A stretch of 64,000 bases of DNA from Mesostigma viride (taxonomy: Eukaryota; Streptophyta; Mesostigmatophyceae; Mesostigmatales; Mesostigmataceae): positions 124,001-188,000 of the forward strand of contig RPFO01001511.1 in NCBI GenBank assembly GCA_009746045.1, written 5' to 3'. Position numbers and translations under genes: made by a program. Shown piece after piece: positions 1-10,894 of the stretch. Each line of letters begins with the position of its first letter. Positions within the stretch are counted from its first letter, which is position 1. The notes below the pieces were generated by a model. That model made no database searches and was not told the DNA's origin. It saw only the letters and a program-made list of their open reading frames with translations.

Positions 1-313
1 GTCAGTGCAGTTAAATGTTCGGTACCTTCGTGCGCACAGTTCACACTGCTCAGTGCACAGTCACAATGGATTATATCACGAGGCCCAGTATTTCTAGTCC
101 ATTCGTCGCTTTATGCACTCTGCAGTCCTGTTTTTCGTGTCTCGGCACACTACAACGCATACTGGAAAGGTCGACATGATATTCATACGGTACCGTGCAT
201 GCACCATTGTTAATGCTTTGGGGGCATAGTCAGGCTTTTTATTCCGTTGGCGGACTCGCGCACAAGTTGCGTTGTCTAGTCGCTTCCAGGATCCTTGCCT
301 GGAATGCCGCATC

Positions 314-880
314 ATGAGTTCCAAACAAAGCGACTTGGTCCCCCCCGAGAAACCTGAACCCGGTGAATGCTGTGGCTCGGGATGCAAAGTGTAAGTGAAG
401 TGGACGCTTTCTCGACACTGATGCGTGTTTGTCCCCTTTTCTCCATCTTTTTACTTCTTAACCATGGGTGAGAAAGGCTCGATGGCTTTCAACGTCGGCA
501 TGTATTTTGGAAAGGATGGAGGACGCCTGCGAGTCGCAAAGGGGGGGGGGGGGGGGGGGGATGTATTGACTCGCAGAATTGGTATCATGGTCCTCTTAGA
601 ATAATTTAGCGACGCCGCGCTCACGTCGGCATCTCAATTGCCTGCCACATGGATATCATATATAAGCATTACTTGGTTGCCGTACGGTTTTCCTTGCAGG
701 TGCGTCTGGGATCTCTACTACGGGCAGTTAGAAGAGTATGAAAAAGCGCTGGCGTTGAGGGAGCAAGCCGGTCAAAGCAGCTCCCCTGCGAAACCGGGTG
801 GTGACATCAAAGACTCGCCAAACGTGAAAGAGTCTAAGGAGCAAGTAGAGGCGACAGGCGCTGCCGACAGCAAGCAATGA
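314..880 (+). CDS. oxidoreductase-like domain protein, two exons
   Basis: Exon 1 is 314-390 and exon 2 is 700-880. The donor GTAAGT is at 391 and the acceptor TTGCAG ends at 699; the join restores a valine codon. The product is about 85 residues. It shows the compact oxidoreductase-like N-terminal domain (OXLD1 type): PPEKPEPGECCGSGCK followed across the splice by VCVWDLYYGQLEEYEKAL. The cysteines and the CVWDxYxxxLxxYE signature are what define this family, which is often mitochondrial; its biochemical role is poorly known. The C-terminal 40 residues are polar, without a domain. The frame is open upstream to a stop at 227 without another ATG, so an upstream exon carrying a targeting peptide (possible acceptor near 233) cannot be excluded. 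The start at 314 is the only in-frame ATG. Confidence 0.8.
541..560. repeat. G20 homopolymer in intron
   Basis: A run of 20 G lies inside the intron of the oxidoreductase-like gene. Its length may be unreliable in the assembly. Confidence 0.9.
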
Positions 881-1530
881 CGATTTGTCGGGCGGCCTTA
901 GCCTTCTCTGCCCTCTAAGATGGAGCCGCGTTAATGCGCAGTTCAGGGATCACGAACTATCTTCTTCAGTGTCTATGCCCCAGCCAGTTGACCCCCAAAA
1001 CTCATTTGGGGTCACCCTCGTGGAATGTAGCTATCGTATGCAGTCTACTTGAGACCGCGCTCACTGCGTTTCGAGCCTACCAGAGGAATGCGTCTTAGAC
1101 CGTAGGCCATGCGTGGTTCCATTATTTTTTGATAACATCGGGGGCTCGCCTGTGTGACCTATGCACAGAGAGCCGCGTGGAAACATCAAGATGGTTGAGA
1201 GTTCCACCAACGCCACCCTGTCAGAGTAATATTAAATGAGACAATAGTGGCAGCCTGTAACGGGGTCCAACATTTTCACAATCCAACACGGGGGTTGCCT
1301 TGCGAAACCGCGGTATTGCGGGGCTTTTCCTTATTCGCCATGCAAAGCATTATTGCAAGCCAACGCCCTTTCAAAAGGGGTTGACTTGCGGAGCCGTGGT
1401 CGATGCAAAACAAGGGCATTCGGATCCCTGGCCACCGCTGACACACTGGGTGGCTCGCTCGCCTGCCAACGCGGGGACAACTCCCTTGTCGCGCCATGAC
1501 AATTGACGCGGCTGACTTTCTAAAAACCTT
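881..1530. other. intergenic, nothing recognised
   Basis: I see no family-like protein, RNA gene or clear repeat here. Short open frames around 1276-1506 overlap on both strands and look like chance. Confidence 0.6.
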
Positions 1531-1534
1531 TATT

Positions 1535-1690
1535 ATTAATTATACACGTGCTCCCGTTGGGGAGTCACGGAGCACTTGATTGCTTTGTGCGCAGCAGCCC
1601 TGATTGATTGCCATGTGTGCACAGCAGGAAGCTGGGGGCAGAGACACCCGGCCTTACCTCATGCCACTGGCATGCCACAGGTGCAATTGG
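1535..1690. repeat. interspersed repeat with GTGCTCC/GGAGCAC hairpin
   Basis: The block begins after AT-rich TTATTAATTA with a hairpin, GTGCTCC-CGTTGGGGAGTCAC-GGAGCAC. It continues through CATGCCACTGGCATGCCACAG. A related block occurs at 7540-7680 with the same hairpin and CATGCCAAAGGCATGCCACAG. The family is not recognised. Confidence 0.6.
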
Positions 1691-1729
1691 ACACGACTAT
1701 ACGATACGGCATCCACTATGGATATAAAT

Positions 1730-2175
1730 CCTTGATCGCATGGGCCTTCTTGGTGAGATCAAGCTGGTCGCCCACCGCCTTCCCCGCGCGCGGGGTAAGG
1801 CAGGGGCACCCCCGCTTCTTCTCGGCGGAGCCCATCGGACAAGATTTCGTTTCTCAGACGCCACAAGCGGTTCGAGAAGACTCCCTTCACCTTGGACGAC
1901 GACTTGACCCTGGCGCAGCAACAACGGCAACGGGAGCTATGGCCGACCTACCTCCAGCTCCGGCAGACCGCGGCGCGGGGAAGCCAGTGTACCGGAAGGG
2001 GCCGGGCGGCCATCTACGTCAGCCACGTACAAGCCCTGGCACGCGACCCCCGTGACCACCGCGGCCCCAGCGACTCCAGACGCCCCAGCTTAGGGGAATG
2101 CAGCGGTAGTAGTGTAGAATAGTTAGACCGTGGCCTTGTACATGCACGCCTACTACAGGCACTATACCAGCTAAC
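1730..2175 (+). pseudogene. degenerate LINE ORF1-like fragment
   Basis: Translation in shifting frames gives GLLGEIKLVAHRLPRARGKA, then a block ending TLDDDLTLAQQQRQRELW. This is the C-terminal part of the ORF1-like protein seen more completely at 3663-5117 on the other strand. The motif string (hydrophobic strand, basic cluster, DDDLTLAQQQRRRELWP) resembles the C-terminal domain of L1 ORF1 RNA-binding proteins. The 3' flank (about 2110-2175) matches the inverse of 3663-3735, so coding part and 3' UTR were copied together. Broken by frameshifts. Confidence 0.6.
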
Positions 2176-2197
2176 TCATGAACATTATTTAGTCATC

Positions 2198-2436
2198 GGC
2201 TCGAAACACACGCCCTGATCAAGCACTGATGCTGTTTCCGGCCCCACCGTCTAGGTCATCTAAAGTCGCTCTACACGTAAGCCAGCCATAATTTCAATGC
2301 ACAAGGATACACATTTCCATCACCATTCATCTTCATCATCCTGAACGACTCGAACACGCGGACAAGATAACGGCAGGCTCGAGCTACCATGGTCCGGATT
2401 CTCCCGATTTCTGGCCTGCGCTGGTTGTCTCCTTGA
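2198..2436 (-). mobile_element. short repeat element, Helitron-like 5' terminus (copy 1)
   Basis: This 239-bp element matches 44195-44447 almost end to end. Read on the minus strand it starts TCAAGGAGACAACCAGCG right after an A. It then carries the palindromes TCCGGA, CCATGG and CTCGAG, and ends near GGCTCG (plus-strand reading). Both copies diverge at the same two points, which sets the borders. Partial copies lie at 7314-7456, 18198-18270 and 55799-55837. There is no coding capacity. A TC start after A fits Helitrons, but the CTRR end and 3' hairpin are not evident. Confidence 0.6.
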
Positions 2437-2559
2437 TTATTTAGTCATGTACATCAGTGTGTGCCCATGATGCGCCACACACCATGCAGATGATGCCTAG
2501 CTTTATTTAGTTATGCTGTGCCCAGGTAGAGAGCTACTCTCTGCTGTGACACCATGCCC

Positions 2560-3000
2560 TAGCTTCTGTATAGCCTTGCTGATCTTCCACCCCATTACGG
2601 GCCCCTCCCCCTACGGGCCCTGTAAGGCCGGCCCCTCCCCCTTGCTCCTCACCTTTGACACCATGGCGGATAAGATGGAGTTCCTCAAGTGTTGCAAGCG
2701 GCTTGGGGGGACCGCCTACACGCTGGACGACGACTTGACCTTGACGCAGCAACAATGGCGACGGGAGTTATGGCCGACCTACCTCCAGCTTCGGCAGACG
2801 GCGGGGCAGAAGCCGGTCTACTGGAAGGGGGCGGACATCTACGTCGCCCACAAGCCCTGGCAGGCGACCCCTGCCGCCCCAGCCACCCCAGCCACCCCAG
2901 CCTAGGGAATATATAGCAGTAGTGTAGACTAGAAGCTTAGTGACGTGGCCATGTATGCCTACGTGATGGGCCCACACCCGCCCTTGCAATAGCCGTAGCA
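2560..3000 (+). pseudogene. degenerate LINE ORF1-like fragment (copy 2)
   Basis: An open frame within 2513-2905 holds PLLLTFDTMADKMEFLKCCK, then TLDDDLTLTQQQWRRELWPT and PVYWKGADIYVAHKPWQATP. It is the same C-terminal domain as in the 3663-5117 copy and ends with a stop near 2905. The following sequence contains GTAGTGTAGACTAG and a TGCCCATGCAGGGAG block that recurs at about 2520 and 3560, so this is another 5'-truncated retrocopy with a shared 3' UTR. Confidence 0.6.
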
Positions 3001-3182
3001 ATTTCGAGTCATGCTTTGCCCATGCAGGGAGTTACTTCCTGCTGAGAGGCCATGTGTACCCTAGCTATAGCCTAGCCACACACCTTCCACCCCATATGTC
3101 ATGCAGGCCTTCTAGGCCCTCTCCTCAAGCCCCCCCTGGGTGCCTGTGCTTGTTTAGTTAGGAGGCATGAACCATCATGGAG

Positions 3183-3460
3183 GTGCAGGTGCACCTAGTG
3201 CACCCAGAGCAGGTGATAGTCGTACATCCTACACCTGCAGGTTGTCGCCCTGATTGTATTACAAACCCATAGATGCCCCTTTCTCAGGCCTTTTAATTAA
3301 TTAATTAATTATCAACATCACTCCGTTGGGAGTAGATGTAGCACATAGCCCTGAGAAGGGGCATATGGCTTCTAATACATTCTAGGCTACTTCATGCAAG
3401 GGTGGGAATGTAAGCTACCCCTGCTCTAGGTGCACCAGGGCACCCGCAGCACTCCCTCAT
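3183..3460. repeat. foldback repeat with AATT core
   Basis: Two roughly 105-bp arms (about 3189-3294 and 3351-3460) are imperfect reverse complements around a centre with (TTAA)n and CTCCGTTGGGAG. Landmarks in the left arm are AGAGCAGGTG and ATGCCCCTTTCTCAGG. Their inverse in the right arm is CCTGAGAAGGGGCAT and CCCTGCTCT. Single-arm relatives lie at 5346-5495 and 43478-43600. Confidence 0.65.
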
Positions 3461-3662
3461 GGTCTATCACGCTATGCCCGGGTAAGGGGGGAGCATGCCT
3501 GTGAGGGGGAAGATCATCATGGCTATACAAAAACTAGAGCGTGGCATCTCAGCAGAGAGCAGCTCTCTGCATGGGCACAGCATTACTAAATAAAACTAGG
3601 CATCGTCTGGAGTGTGGCTCATCATAGGCACACATGTACATGACTAAAAAGGCTAGGCCTAA

Positions 3663-5117
3663 GCTGGTATAGTGCCTGTAGTAGGCGGGCATGTACAAGG
3701 CCACTGTCTAACTATCAGTTCTACACTACTGCTGTATTCCCCTAGGCTGCATGGGGCTGGAGTTGCTGGGGCCGCGGTGGTCGAGGGGGTCGCTTGCCAG
3801 GGCTTGTGGCCGACGTAGATGGCCGCCCCCTTCCAGTACACCGGCTGGCCCGCCTTGGTCTGCCGGAGCTGGATGTAGGTCGGCCATAGCTCCCGTCGCC
3901 GTTGTTGCTGTGCCAGGGTCAAGTCGTCGTCCAAGGTGAAGGGAGTATTCGCGAGCCGCTTGCGGCGTCTGAGAAACGAAATCTTGTCCGCTGGGCTATC
4001 AAAGATGAGAAGAAGCGGAGGCGCCCCTGCCTTACCCCGCGCGCGGGGGAGGCGGTGTGCGGTCAGCTTGATCTCACCAAGAAGGCCCATGCGTGCAAGG
4101 ATTTTGCTCTCAAACGCACGTGCAAGCTTCTCGGAATTCTCACCTTCTTCCATGTCCAAGTTCTTGAGTATGGCGTTGAGGCTGCGCTTGGCGAGCTCGG
4201 CCTCCTCGCGGAGGTCAAGCGTCTGCCGCTGGAGCTGGGCTGCGACGGCGGAGGTGGTGGAGGTGGTATGTTGCTTAAGCATGTCCGCCCGGGTCGTGAT
4301 GGGTCGAGGAGCATCGCCGGCCGGGCCAGCCGAGGCTGGCTTGGCGGCAATGTCCTTCACTGCCTGGGCGGTGAGGGCTGCTGTGTTCTGCAAGACCTCG
4401 ATAGCGATTGCATTATCCTTGAGGCGCTGGTCGATGTCGCGGAGCTGGGCGGTGATGGAGTCGGAGGAGGGGATGGCGGCGGTGGAGGAGGCGAGGAGGG
4501 TGGAGGTGGCGGTGGAAATGGTGGAGCTCGGCAGCCAACGTGCTGCCCATGGCCGCCACATCTGCAGCGATGGGGGCCACGTGCTGCTCGAGGGCCTCCT
4601 TGAGGAGTGAGCGGATGGAGGCTTCGGTTAGGGTGGTGGTGAGGGGCTTTGGGGGCCAAAGCTCCTCGATGGAGCGTCCAAGGAGGGAAAAGAGGGCGAA
4701 TTGCTGAATGTGGGGGCGGCGGGCGTTGGGGACGGCCCTGTCGAAATCGCGCCTGTGAAGGGAGGCATCGACAAGGCGACCTTGGTGGGAAAGCTGCTTG
4801 CATAGTTCTATAAGAGAGGCACGCGTCCCGAAAAACACGTAGCCCAGGATGCGTTCGGGTGTGAGCTTGTCAAAAAAGCCGGGCTGGCTGGCGTCAAAGT
4901 CGTACTCGTCCAGCAGCCCGTCAGGGCGACTGCGCTTGGGTTCGGGCGACGCTGCTGGCGAAGCGGGCGCAGCAGGGGGCTGGACGATCACTAGAGCTTG
5001 GCTAGTGGCGCCGCTGCCTTCTGGGCCGGTGGGCGAAGCGGCAGCCGGAGCTGCAGGCGTATTTTCATTGCCGAGCGCAGCCGCCAGGCTGCGTTGCGTC
5101 GATGGGCGTTTGCTCAT
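3663..5117 (-). pseudogene. LINE ORF1-like protein, one frameshift
   Basis: The best ORF1-like copy. It starts at the ATG at 5117 (MSKRPSTQRSLAAALG) and reads to about 4555, then changes frame and continues to the stop at 3659. Together the parts would make roughly 480 residues: a disordered Pro/Ala-rich N-terminus; a helical middle (RDIDQRLKDNAIAIEVLQNT, LREEAELAKRSLNAILKNLD) that could trimerise; and a C-terminal RNA-binding-like domain ending TLDDDLTLAQQQRRRELWPT then VYWKGAAIYVGHKPWQ. The architecture fits L1-type ORF1 proteins, which coat LINE RNA. No reverse-transcriptase frame follows on this strand. The 5' flank (5118-5265) matches the flank of the 7925-9388 copy (CCGCCGTCAGCCAT, TCTCGTG). 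Confidence 0.6.
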
Positions 5118-5345
5118 CGTATATTGCGTAATAGCTTTGGGAAATTATATCAGCATGTGCGTCGTAGAAAGACGCATCGATTGTGATATTCACGGCTAAA
5201 TTTGGTGCTCAAACGTGAAAGTTATGAGCGCCGCCGTCAGCCATGGCTATCTCGTGGCTCGGGGCTATGCCGTTACATATGCTCCCCACGGAGCTATGAT
5301 TTTAATTAATTAATTACGGGCCCCTTTGCACTCTGAGATCGAGAT

Positions 5346-5530
5346 CATGGTGGTGCAGGTGCACTTGGTGCACCTAGCTAGAGCAGGTGTAGCTAGTTTA
5401 CATCCTACCCTTGCAGGAAGTAGCCCGGCCAGAATGTATTAACGGCCATATGCCCCTTCTCAGGGCTATGTGCCACATGTACTCCCAACGGAGTCGTGTT
5501 CCTAATTAATTAATTAATTAATTTTAATTA
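5346..5530 (-). repeat. AATT/CAACGGAG interspersed repeat
   Basis: One arm of the 3183-3460 family: GCACCTAGCTAGAGCAGGTG, CCATATGCCCCTTCTCAGGG, CTCCCAACGGAG. It is followed by a long (TTAA)n run to about 5530. The same CAACGGAG-plus-AATT edge recurs at about 5283, 7258, 16480 and 55685. Confidence 0.65.
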
Positions 5531-5646
5531 ATCAATCCACTATGGGTGCAATCATGAAGACCCGTGTGATATGAATTAATTAATTAATTCATAATGAAGA
5601 CCCGTGTGAGCAGTGCATAACTATGGAGACGTGGGCAAACAACCAG

Positions 5647-5665
5647 TTTAGGGTTTAGGGTTAAG
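5647..5665. repeat. interstitial telomeric repeat
   Basis: GTTTAGGGTTTAGGGTTAA is about two and a half units of the plant-type telomere repeat TTTAGGG, beside AATT-rich repeats and the CCGTTGGGGGACCACGG hairpin. Confidence 0.7.
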
Positions 5666-5739
5666 TCTCGTGTCCCCGTTGGGGGACCACGGAGCACTGA
5701 ATTCCCCAAGAAAAACACATGGATAGTGGACGTCTCCCC

Positions 5740-7225
5740 AAGACGTCAATCGGGGTGTCTGCCTCCAGAGCGCCGCGCGGCCGGGCTGAAGGTCTTCATG
5801 CGCATGATGCTGCACAGGCTACGCGCCGCGCTGGACCCTCACCTGGGTGAGTCTCAGATGGGTCCGTGGTCGTCCTTCGGGGTTTCCGTCGTGGTCGTAA
5901 CACTGTCATGGCTGTATTTGTCGCGCGCCGGTTGATGGAGGAGGTGCGTCGCCTTTGCCCTGATGGTTTGCCGCTGGTCTTCATTTTTGTCGACTATATC
6001 AAGGCCTTTGACACGGTCCTCTGGGAGGCTCTTGGGGCCATCCTAGCTCTGGATCGGGTACCACCAGCGTTTATTGCTGCCATTCGTCAACTGTATGAGG
6101 GCTCACAGGCACTAGTGCGGACTGCGGAAGGCACCACTGACCCCACCATTGATTCCCCCTTCACCACGGGGGGTGGTGGCAACTGAGGTTGTGTCCTGTC
6201 CCCATATTTGTTCATTATTGTCGTGGATCACGTCATGCGCCGGGCACGTGCGCACTTTACTGCTCTTAAGGGGTCAGTTCGAGCCCGGCTAAGACATCCT
6301 TAACGAGCGCGAGCACAGCCGGGGTGGCACTAGGCGCTACCGCCTGGCAGACCTGATTTATGCGGATGACACCACCCTCATCGCGCGCCCCGAGCACATG
6401 CAGACCTGGCTGGACTGCATGTCTGGGCTTGGCCAGAGGCGAGGGCGGTGGGGTACGTTGGAGGATCGATTAGTGTCAAAACTGAGGCGATGGTGATTGG
6501 GGCCTCCTGTCGCCCACCGCTGCCGCGACTGCTCGACGGGACGGAGGTCCCGTTCCGTGATCGCTTCAAACTGCTGGGGAGCATGCTCCCCGACACCGTA
6601 TGGCGCCGAGGCGCATGGACACTCACGGACACACTGGCTAAGCTAGACGGCACGGTTTACAGGATGCTCCGACACTGACAGGTCCTGAATGTAGGATTTT
6701 CCAAGCATAGGTCATTAGAGTCTTTGTATCAGGACCGTATGCCCCTCGCATTTCGGACGAGATTAGGCAGCGTACGTAGGATAGCATTTGTAGGCATCTT
6801 GCTCGCACCAGTCAGGTCGACACTGCCCTTGGCCGGTCTGGCCGGCCCCCAGAGGCTTGGCTAACCAGGGCGGCACATCCTGACCTGGCCTGGCCCCAAT
6901 TAAGGACATTCCTAAAAAGCTAGGATAAGCCTGCCATTAACTACATCCAGATGTTGCTGGCCGACCTAGTGGTCCCAGAGTCAGTTTGAACACCGCATTC
7001 ACTCCCTCTCTCTTCTTTGGACTGCTATGCAGAACAATTAAGCGGTGGCAGAACTAGGAGATCAGTGTCCAGGCCCACACGCCAGCCCGTGTCAGCAAGC
7101 CCCCGCCCCCCTAGCGGAAGGGACGTTTTGCTGAATATAGTGTAGTTAGTTAGGATTTTTTCTAGACTAGATAGCGGCTTATAGAGTTAGGTTAGTTCGA
7201 TTACGCGGCTTCGCCCACCTCCACC
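5740..7225 (+). pseudogene. degenerate LINE reverse transcriptase copy
   Basis: This stretch matches 14955-16440 but is broken by many indels and stops. Recognisable pieces are LKVFMRMMLHRLRAALDPHL, RRGRNTVMAVFVARRLMEEV, VDYIKAFDTVLWEAL (motif A) and LIYADDTTLI (about 6357-6386, catalytic YADD). A 3' end, TTAGTTCGATTACGCGGCTT, is shared with the better copy. It starts abruptly at the GVCLQSAA block, so it is a 5'-truncated, old insertion. A short stretch near 5860-5880 looks like an internal insertion. Confidence 0.8.
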
Positions 7226-7313
7226 CATCCAGCAATTAAGGAATGTGTGCTACATGATCTCCCAACGGAGACATCTTATATAATTTAATTTATAATAATG
7301 TTTAATTCTAATA

Positions 7314-7456
7314 TCAAGGAGACAACCAGCGCGCACAAGGAGACAACCAGCGGCAGGCCATGCAGAAATCGGGAGAATCCGGACGTACCATGGTAGCTCG
7401 AGCCTGCCGTTATCTTTTCCGCGTTTTCGAGTAGTTCAGGATGATGAATATGAATT
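7314..7456 (+). mobile_element. short repeat element, Helitron-like terminus (partial copy)
   Basis: It begins TCAAGGAGACAACCAGCG after an A. A partial repeat of the first 20 bases follows at about 7340, then GCCAGAAATCGGGAGAATCC-like sequence up to GAATATGAAT. It is the inverse orientation of 2198-2436 and lacks the far half. Confidence 0.65.
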
Positions 7457-7477
7457 AGTTAGTTAAAAAATAAAATT

Positions 7478-7680
7478 TGTGCTTCCGTTGGGGAGTCACG
7501 GGGCATTAACCCCGATTAATTTTTTAATTAATAAATTAAACACGTGCTCCCGTTGGGGAGTCACGGAGCACCGAAGTGCTTGTAATCGGCCTGTGTGTGC
7601 ACTACAGGAGAAAGGGCAGAGACCCCCAGTCTCCTTCATGCCAAAGGCATGCCACAGCTGCATTCGGGCGCACTAGCTAA
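7478..7680. repeat. tandem CCGTTGGGGAGTCACGG hairpin repeat
   Basis: Two copies of CCGTTGGGGAGTCACGG (about 7482 and 7552), separated by AATTAATT-type sequence, precede a block matching 1560-1690. Downstream to about 7925 I see no gene. Confidence 0.55.
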
Positions 7681-7924
7681 AAGGACAGGCTACCGATCCG
7701 GCAAACTGTGGGTGCAATAAGACCCATGTAAGCGTGGCATAACAAGTATAGCGTGGGCAAGTAATCTGAACATAGCCAGGGCGTAGCATGGCTGTACTAG
7801 GACTAGGCTAAGGCTATATATGGCTGGTTGTGTACCGTGCGTTGGCGGCACGTGACTAGGTATGTTGGCACAGCTAGGCAAACATTCTAGGCATGGCTGC
7901 CTTAGTTAGCGGCAGTGACTCCAA

Positions 7925-9388
7925 TGGTTTCAAGCTAGGGCTATTGCTGTTCTAGCGCCCGCTGGGGGCGTCCACATCTTGTGCATGGTTGATCATCAGG
8001 TCCACGCCCCTCCGGCCAGTACTGACTTTGGGCTTCTGGGGGTCCTGCTTATGGCGGAGGTATTCCGGCCACAGGTCGCGTCGCTGCTGTTGCTGAGCGG
8101 GGGTGAGATCGTCATCCAGCGTCCAGGTGAGGTCGTGCAACCTCTTGCGACGAGAGAGGAACCGCTGCTTATCCTCAGGGGAGGGGAAGGTGAGCAGGAC
8201 TGGTGGGGGAGCCGCCTTGTCCCGTGAGTGGGGAAGGCGGTGGCACTGACCCACGCAGTTCTACCTCACCTATACCAGGCCCATGAGGGTAAGAAGCTGG
8301 TTCTTGAGCTCGTCAGCAAGAGAGGTTGAGGTCTCACCTGGCTTCTGGGGGAAGCGACGTAGCACCACTGGACACTCGCGGCGAGCGCGGTCGGTGACCT
8401 CCCGTTGCTGGGCCTGGCGGTGGTCCTCTATAGCTCCTGGAGCTTCGTGGCGATGGCCGGCGTCGCGGTGGTGGAGGCGGTCGCTGACCGCAGCAGGTCC
8501 GCGTAGGAGAGCGGCGGGAGGTCGCCAGCATCCTGCCGGGGTGGCTGGGATGCAATGGGGGCCGTCTGCTCCGCTATCCGCGGGAACCTGTGTGGCCAGG
8601 GCCTCGGTGTGGGCGGTGATGGCCTCAAGCTTCTTCATGAGCACGCCACACTTGCCCTCCACCTGGTTAAGGCGAGTCTCGCCTTAACCTGAGACAAGTG
8701 CAGCATGCGTTTCCGAAGCCTGCGCCGCGGTGTGTAGCGCGTGAACTGGGGTTGTAGCTTGTGGACGACCCGGGTTTCCACATCGGAGACCCGGGCCTAG
8801 CTCGACCGTGTTGAGCGTGGTGTTCAGCGATGTCAGCTTCTCGGCCATGGCTGCAGCGGCCAGGTCACGTGCTCCTCCAGCACTGGGCGGATGTCATCCT
8901 TGCAGAGGGAGGGAGCCGATGGGGCTGCCGGCTGTGCGGGGGCGGGGGCGCTGAGCGCTCTGTTGAGGTCGCCGAGGCTGCGCTGGTAGTACGGGCTGGT
9001 CAAGATAAACAGGCGTTGGCGTGGTTCGGCATAAGTGTAGAGCCAGGACGTGTCGCGGTAGTCGATGGCCGCCCCCCCGTGCGGGGGCACGAAGAGCTTC
9101 CGTTCCTGTGTGAGGAACTGGAGGACCTCGATGACTTCCTGCGGCGACAGCGCCTGCCACTCGAAGAGGGAGAACCTACTGTCGCCGGGCAAGCTAGTAT
9201 TGGCTCCATTTGGGGCGGTCGTGGCATGGTTTCTTGGATTCAGGCGAGGCGCTTGGCGATGGGTTTGCTGGCGATGGGTTAGCGAGCCCAGGCTGCTGCC
9301 AGGGCAAGAACGATGGCGTCAGTGGGTTGGGCTGGGAGCCGGAAAGCTCCTTTTCCAAACCCCGTTTTGCTACTGCCAGGGTCGTCAT
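7925..9388 (-). pseudogene. divergent LINE ORF1-like protein, frameshifted
   Basis: A second ORF1 subfamily. The apparent start is 9388 (MTTLAVAKRGLEKELSG). It continues in another frame over 9192-8833 with WQALSPQEVIEVLQFLTQER and RLFILTSPYYQRSLGDLNRA, then a helical middle at about 8662-8270. The C-terminal domain at 8254-7952 contains PPPVLLTFPSPEDKQRFLSR and TLDDDLTPAQQQQRRDLWPE. Order and motifs match the 3663-5117 copy with considerable divergence. Several frame changes make it a pseudogene. Its 5' flank (9389-9560) resembles that of the other copy and then runs directly into the GGAT array. Confidence 0.55.
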
Positions 9389-9565
9389 AGCTGCTTGTCA
9401 CGTGATAACTTTGGCAATCTGCGTTTCAGCCTTAGCCGATTCTACTGGCGTGTGCGTCTGAATAAAGCGCATCGAATGCAAGTGGTCTGACCGAATTTGG
9501 GGCTCAGACGCAAAAGATCTGAACTCCGCCGTCAGCCATACCGCCGTCAGCCATTCTCGTGCTCC

Positions 9566-10234
9566 GATGGATGGATGGATGGATGGATGGATGGATGGAT
9601 GGATGGATGGATGGATGGATGGATGGATGGATGGATGGATGGATGGATGGATGGATGGATGGATGGATGGATGGATGGATGGATGGATGGATGGATGGAT
9701 GGATGGATGGATGGATGGATGGATGGATGGATGGATGGATGGATGGATGGATGGATGGATGGATGGATGGATGGATGGATGGATGGATGGATGGATGGAT
9801 GGATGGATGGATGGATGGATGGATGGATGGATGGATGGATGGATGGATGGATGGATGGATGGATGGATGGATGGATGGATGGATGGATGGATGGATGGAT
9901 GGATGGATGGATGGATGGATGGATGGATGGATGGATGGATGGATGGATGGATGGATGGATGGATGGATGGATGGATGGATGGATGGATGGATGGATGGAT
10001 GGATGGATGGATGGATGGATGGATGGATGGATGGATGGATGGATGGATGGATGGATGGATGGATGGATGGATGGATGGATGGATGGATGGATGGATGGAT
10101 GGATGGATGGATGGATGGATGGATGGATGGATGGATGGATGGATGGATGGATGGATGGATGGATGGATGGATGGATGGATGGATGGATGGATGGATGGAT
10201 GGATGGATGGATGGATGGATGGATGGATGGATGG
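9566..10234. repeat. (GGAT)n microsatellite, 669 bp
   Basis: About 167 perfect GATG units without a visible interruption. Every frame is open on both strands (MDGW or HPSI repeats), which is an artefact of a tetranucleotide without stops. Confidence 0.97.
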
Positions 10235-10894
10235 GTATGTACACGCAATCCTACCCGGTCTAAGCTATATATAAATTATACAAAAACAGTCCTACTCTAT
10301 AACTAAGGTGCCCGCGACCGTAGGGGCCTTGTCTAGCATGCTTCCCACGTGTGCAAACGGCCAAACGCGCGGCTTCCCCACTGCAGGGGGGTTGTTGTCT
10401 TCTATGACCTGAGCCCACTTGGCCTTGTCCATATATAATCTTTTTCCAAGTCACGGAGAGGCCTAGGCCCCCCATTAATGAATTAATTAATAGACATGCA
10501 TGTGACTAGCTGCGTCACGTACGTGAGCATATAAGCCCTCAGTGGGAGGGGAACATGGGATGGAATGGATGGTGTAAGATATTTAGGTCCTAGTTACAGG
10601 GTTGTGGGCACCACCGGGCGCCGGGATCGCTGTGAATGCCATACGCGGTCACATGCGCACTTGCGCAGAGCCCCCACAGACTTGGGGGTGGTCTCCTCCA
10701 TCACTACTTGCCATCTATTATCCTTGCGTACCATCTGCCTCCATATTATACAGACAAACCAGGAGGCTGCCCGGGTGTGAGCCCGTCTTGTCTAGTCGGG
10801 TACCACATGTCCATGCCTAGTCTATCACGAAAAGTCGATCCACGGGTGGCGGCCCTGTCGCGCGCGGCCCATGGGGCACGCGCCAGTTGACTGA
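10235..10894. other. intergenic, nothing recognised
   Basis: AT-rich start, then unique-looking sequence with a (TTAA)n patch near 10480. No protein or RNA family is recognised. Confidence 0.5.

Noticed and set aside
9497-10306. 269-residue open frame of MDGW repeats and its minus-strand HPSI shadow
   Set aside because: It is the translation of a stop-free GGAT microsatellite in every frame.
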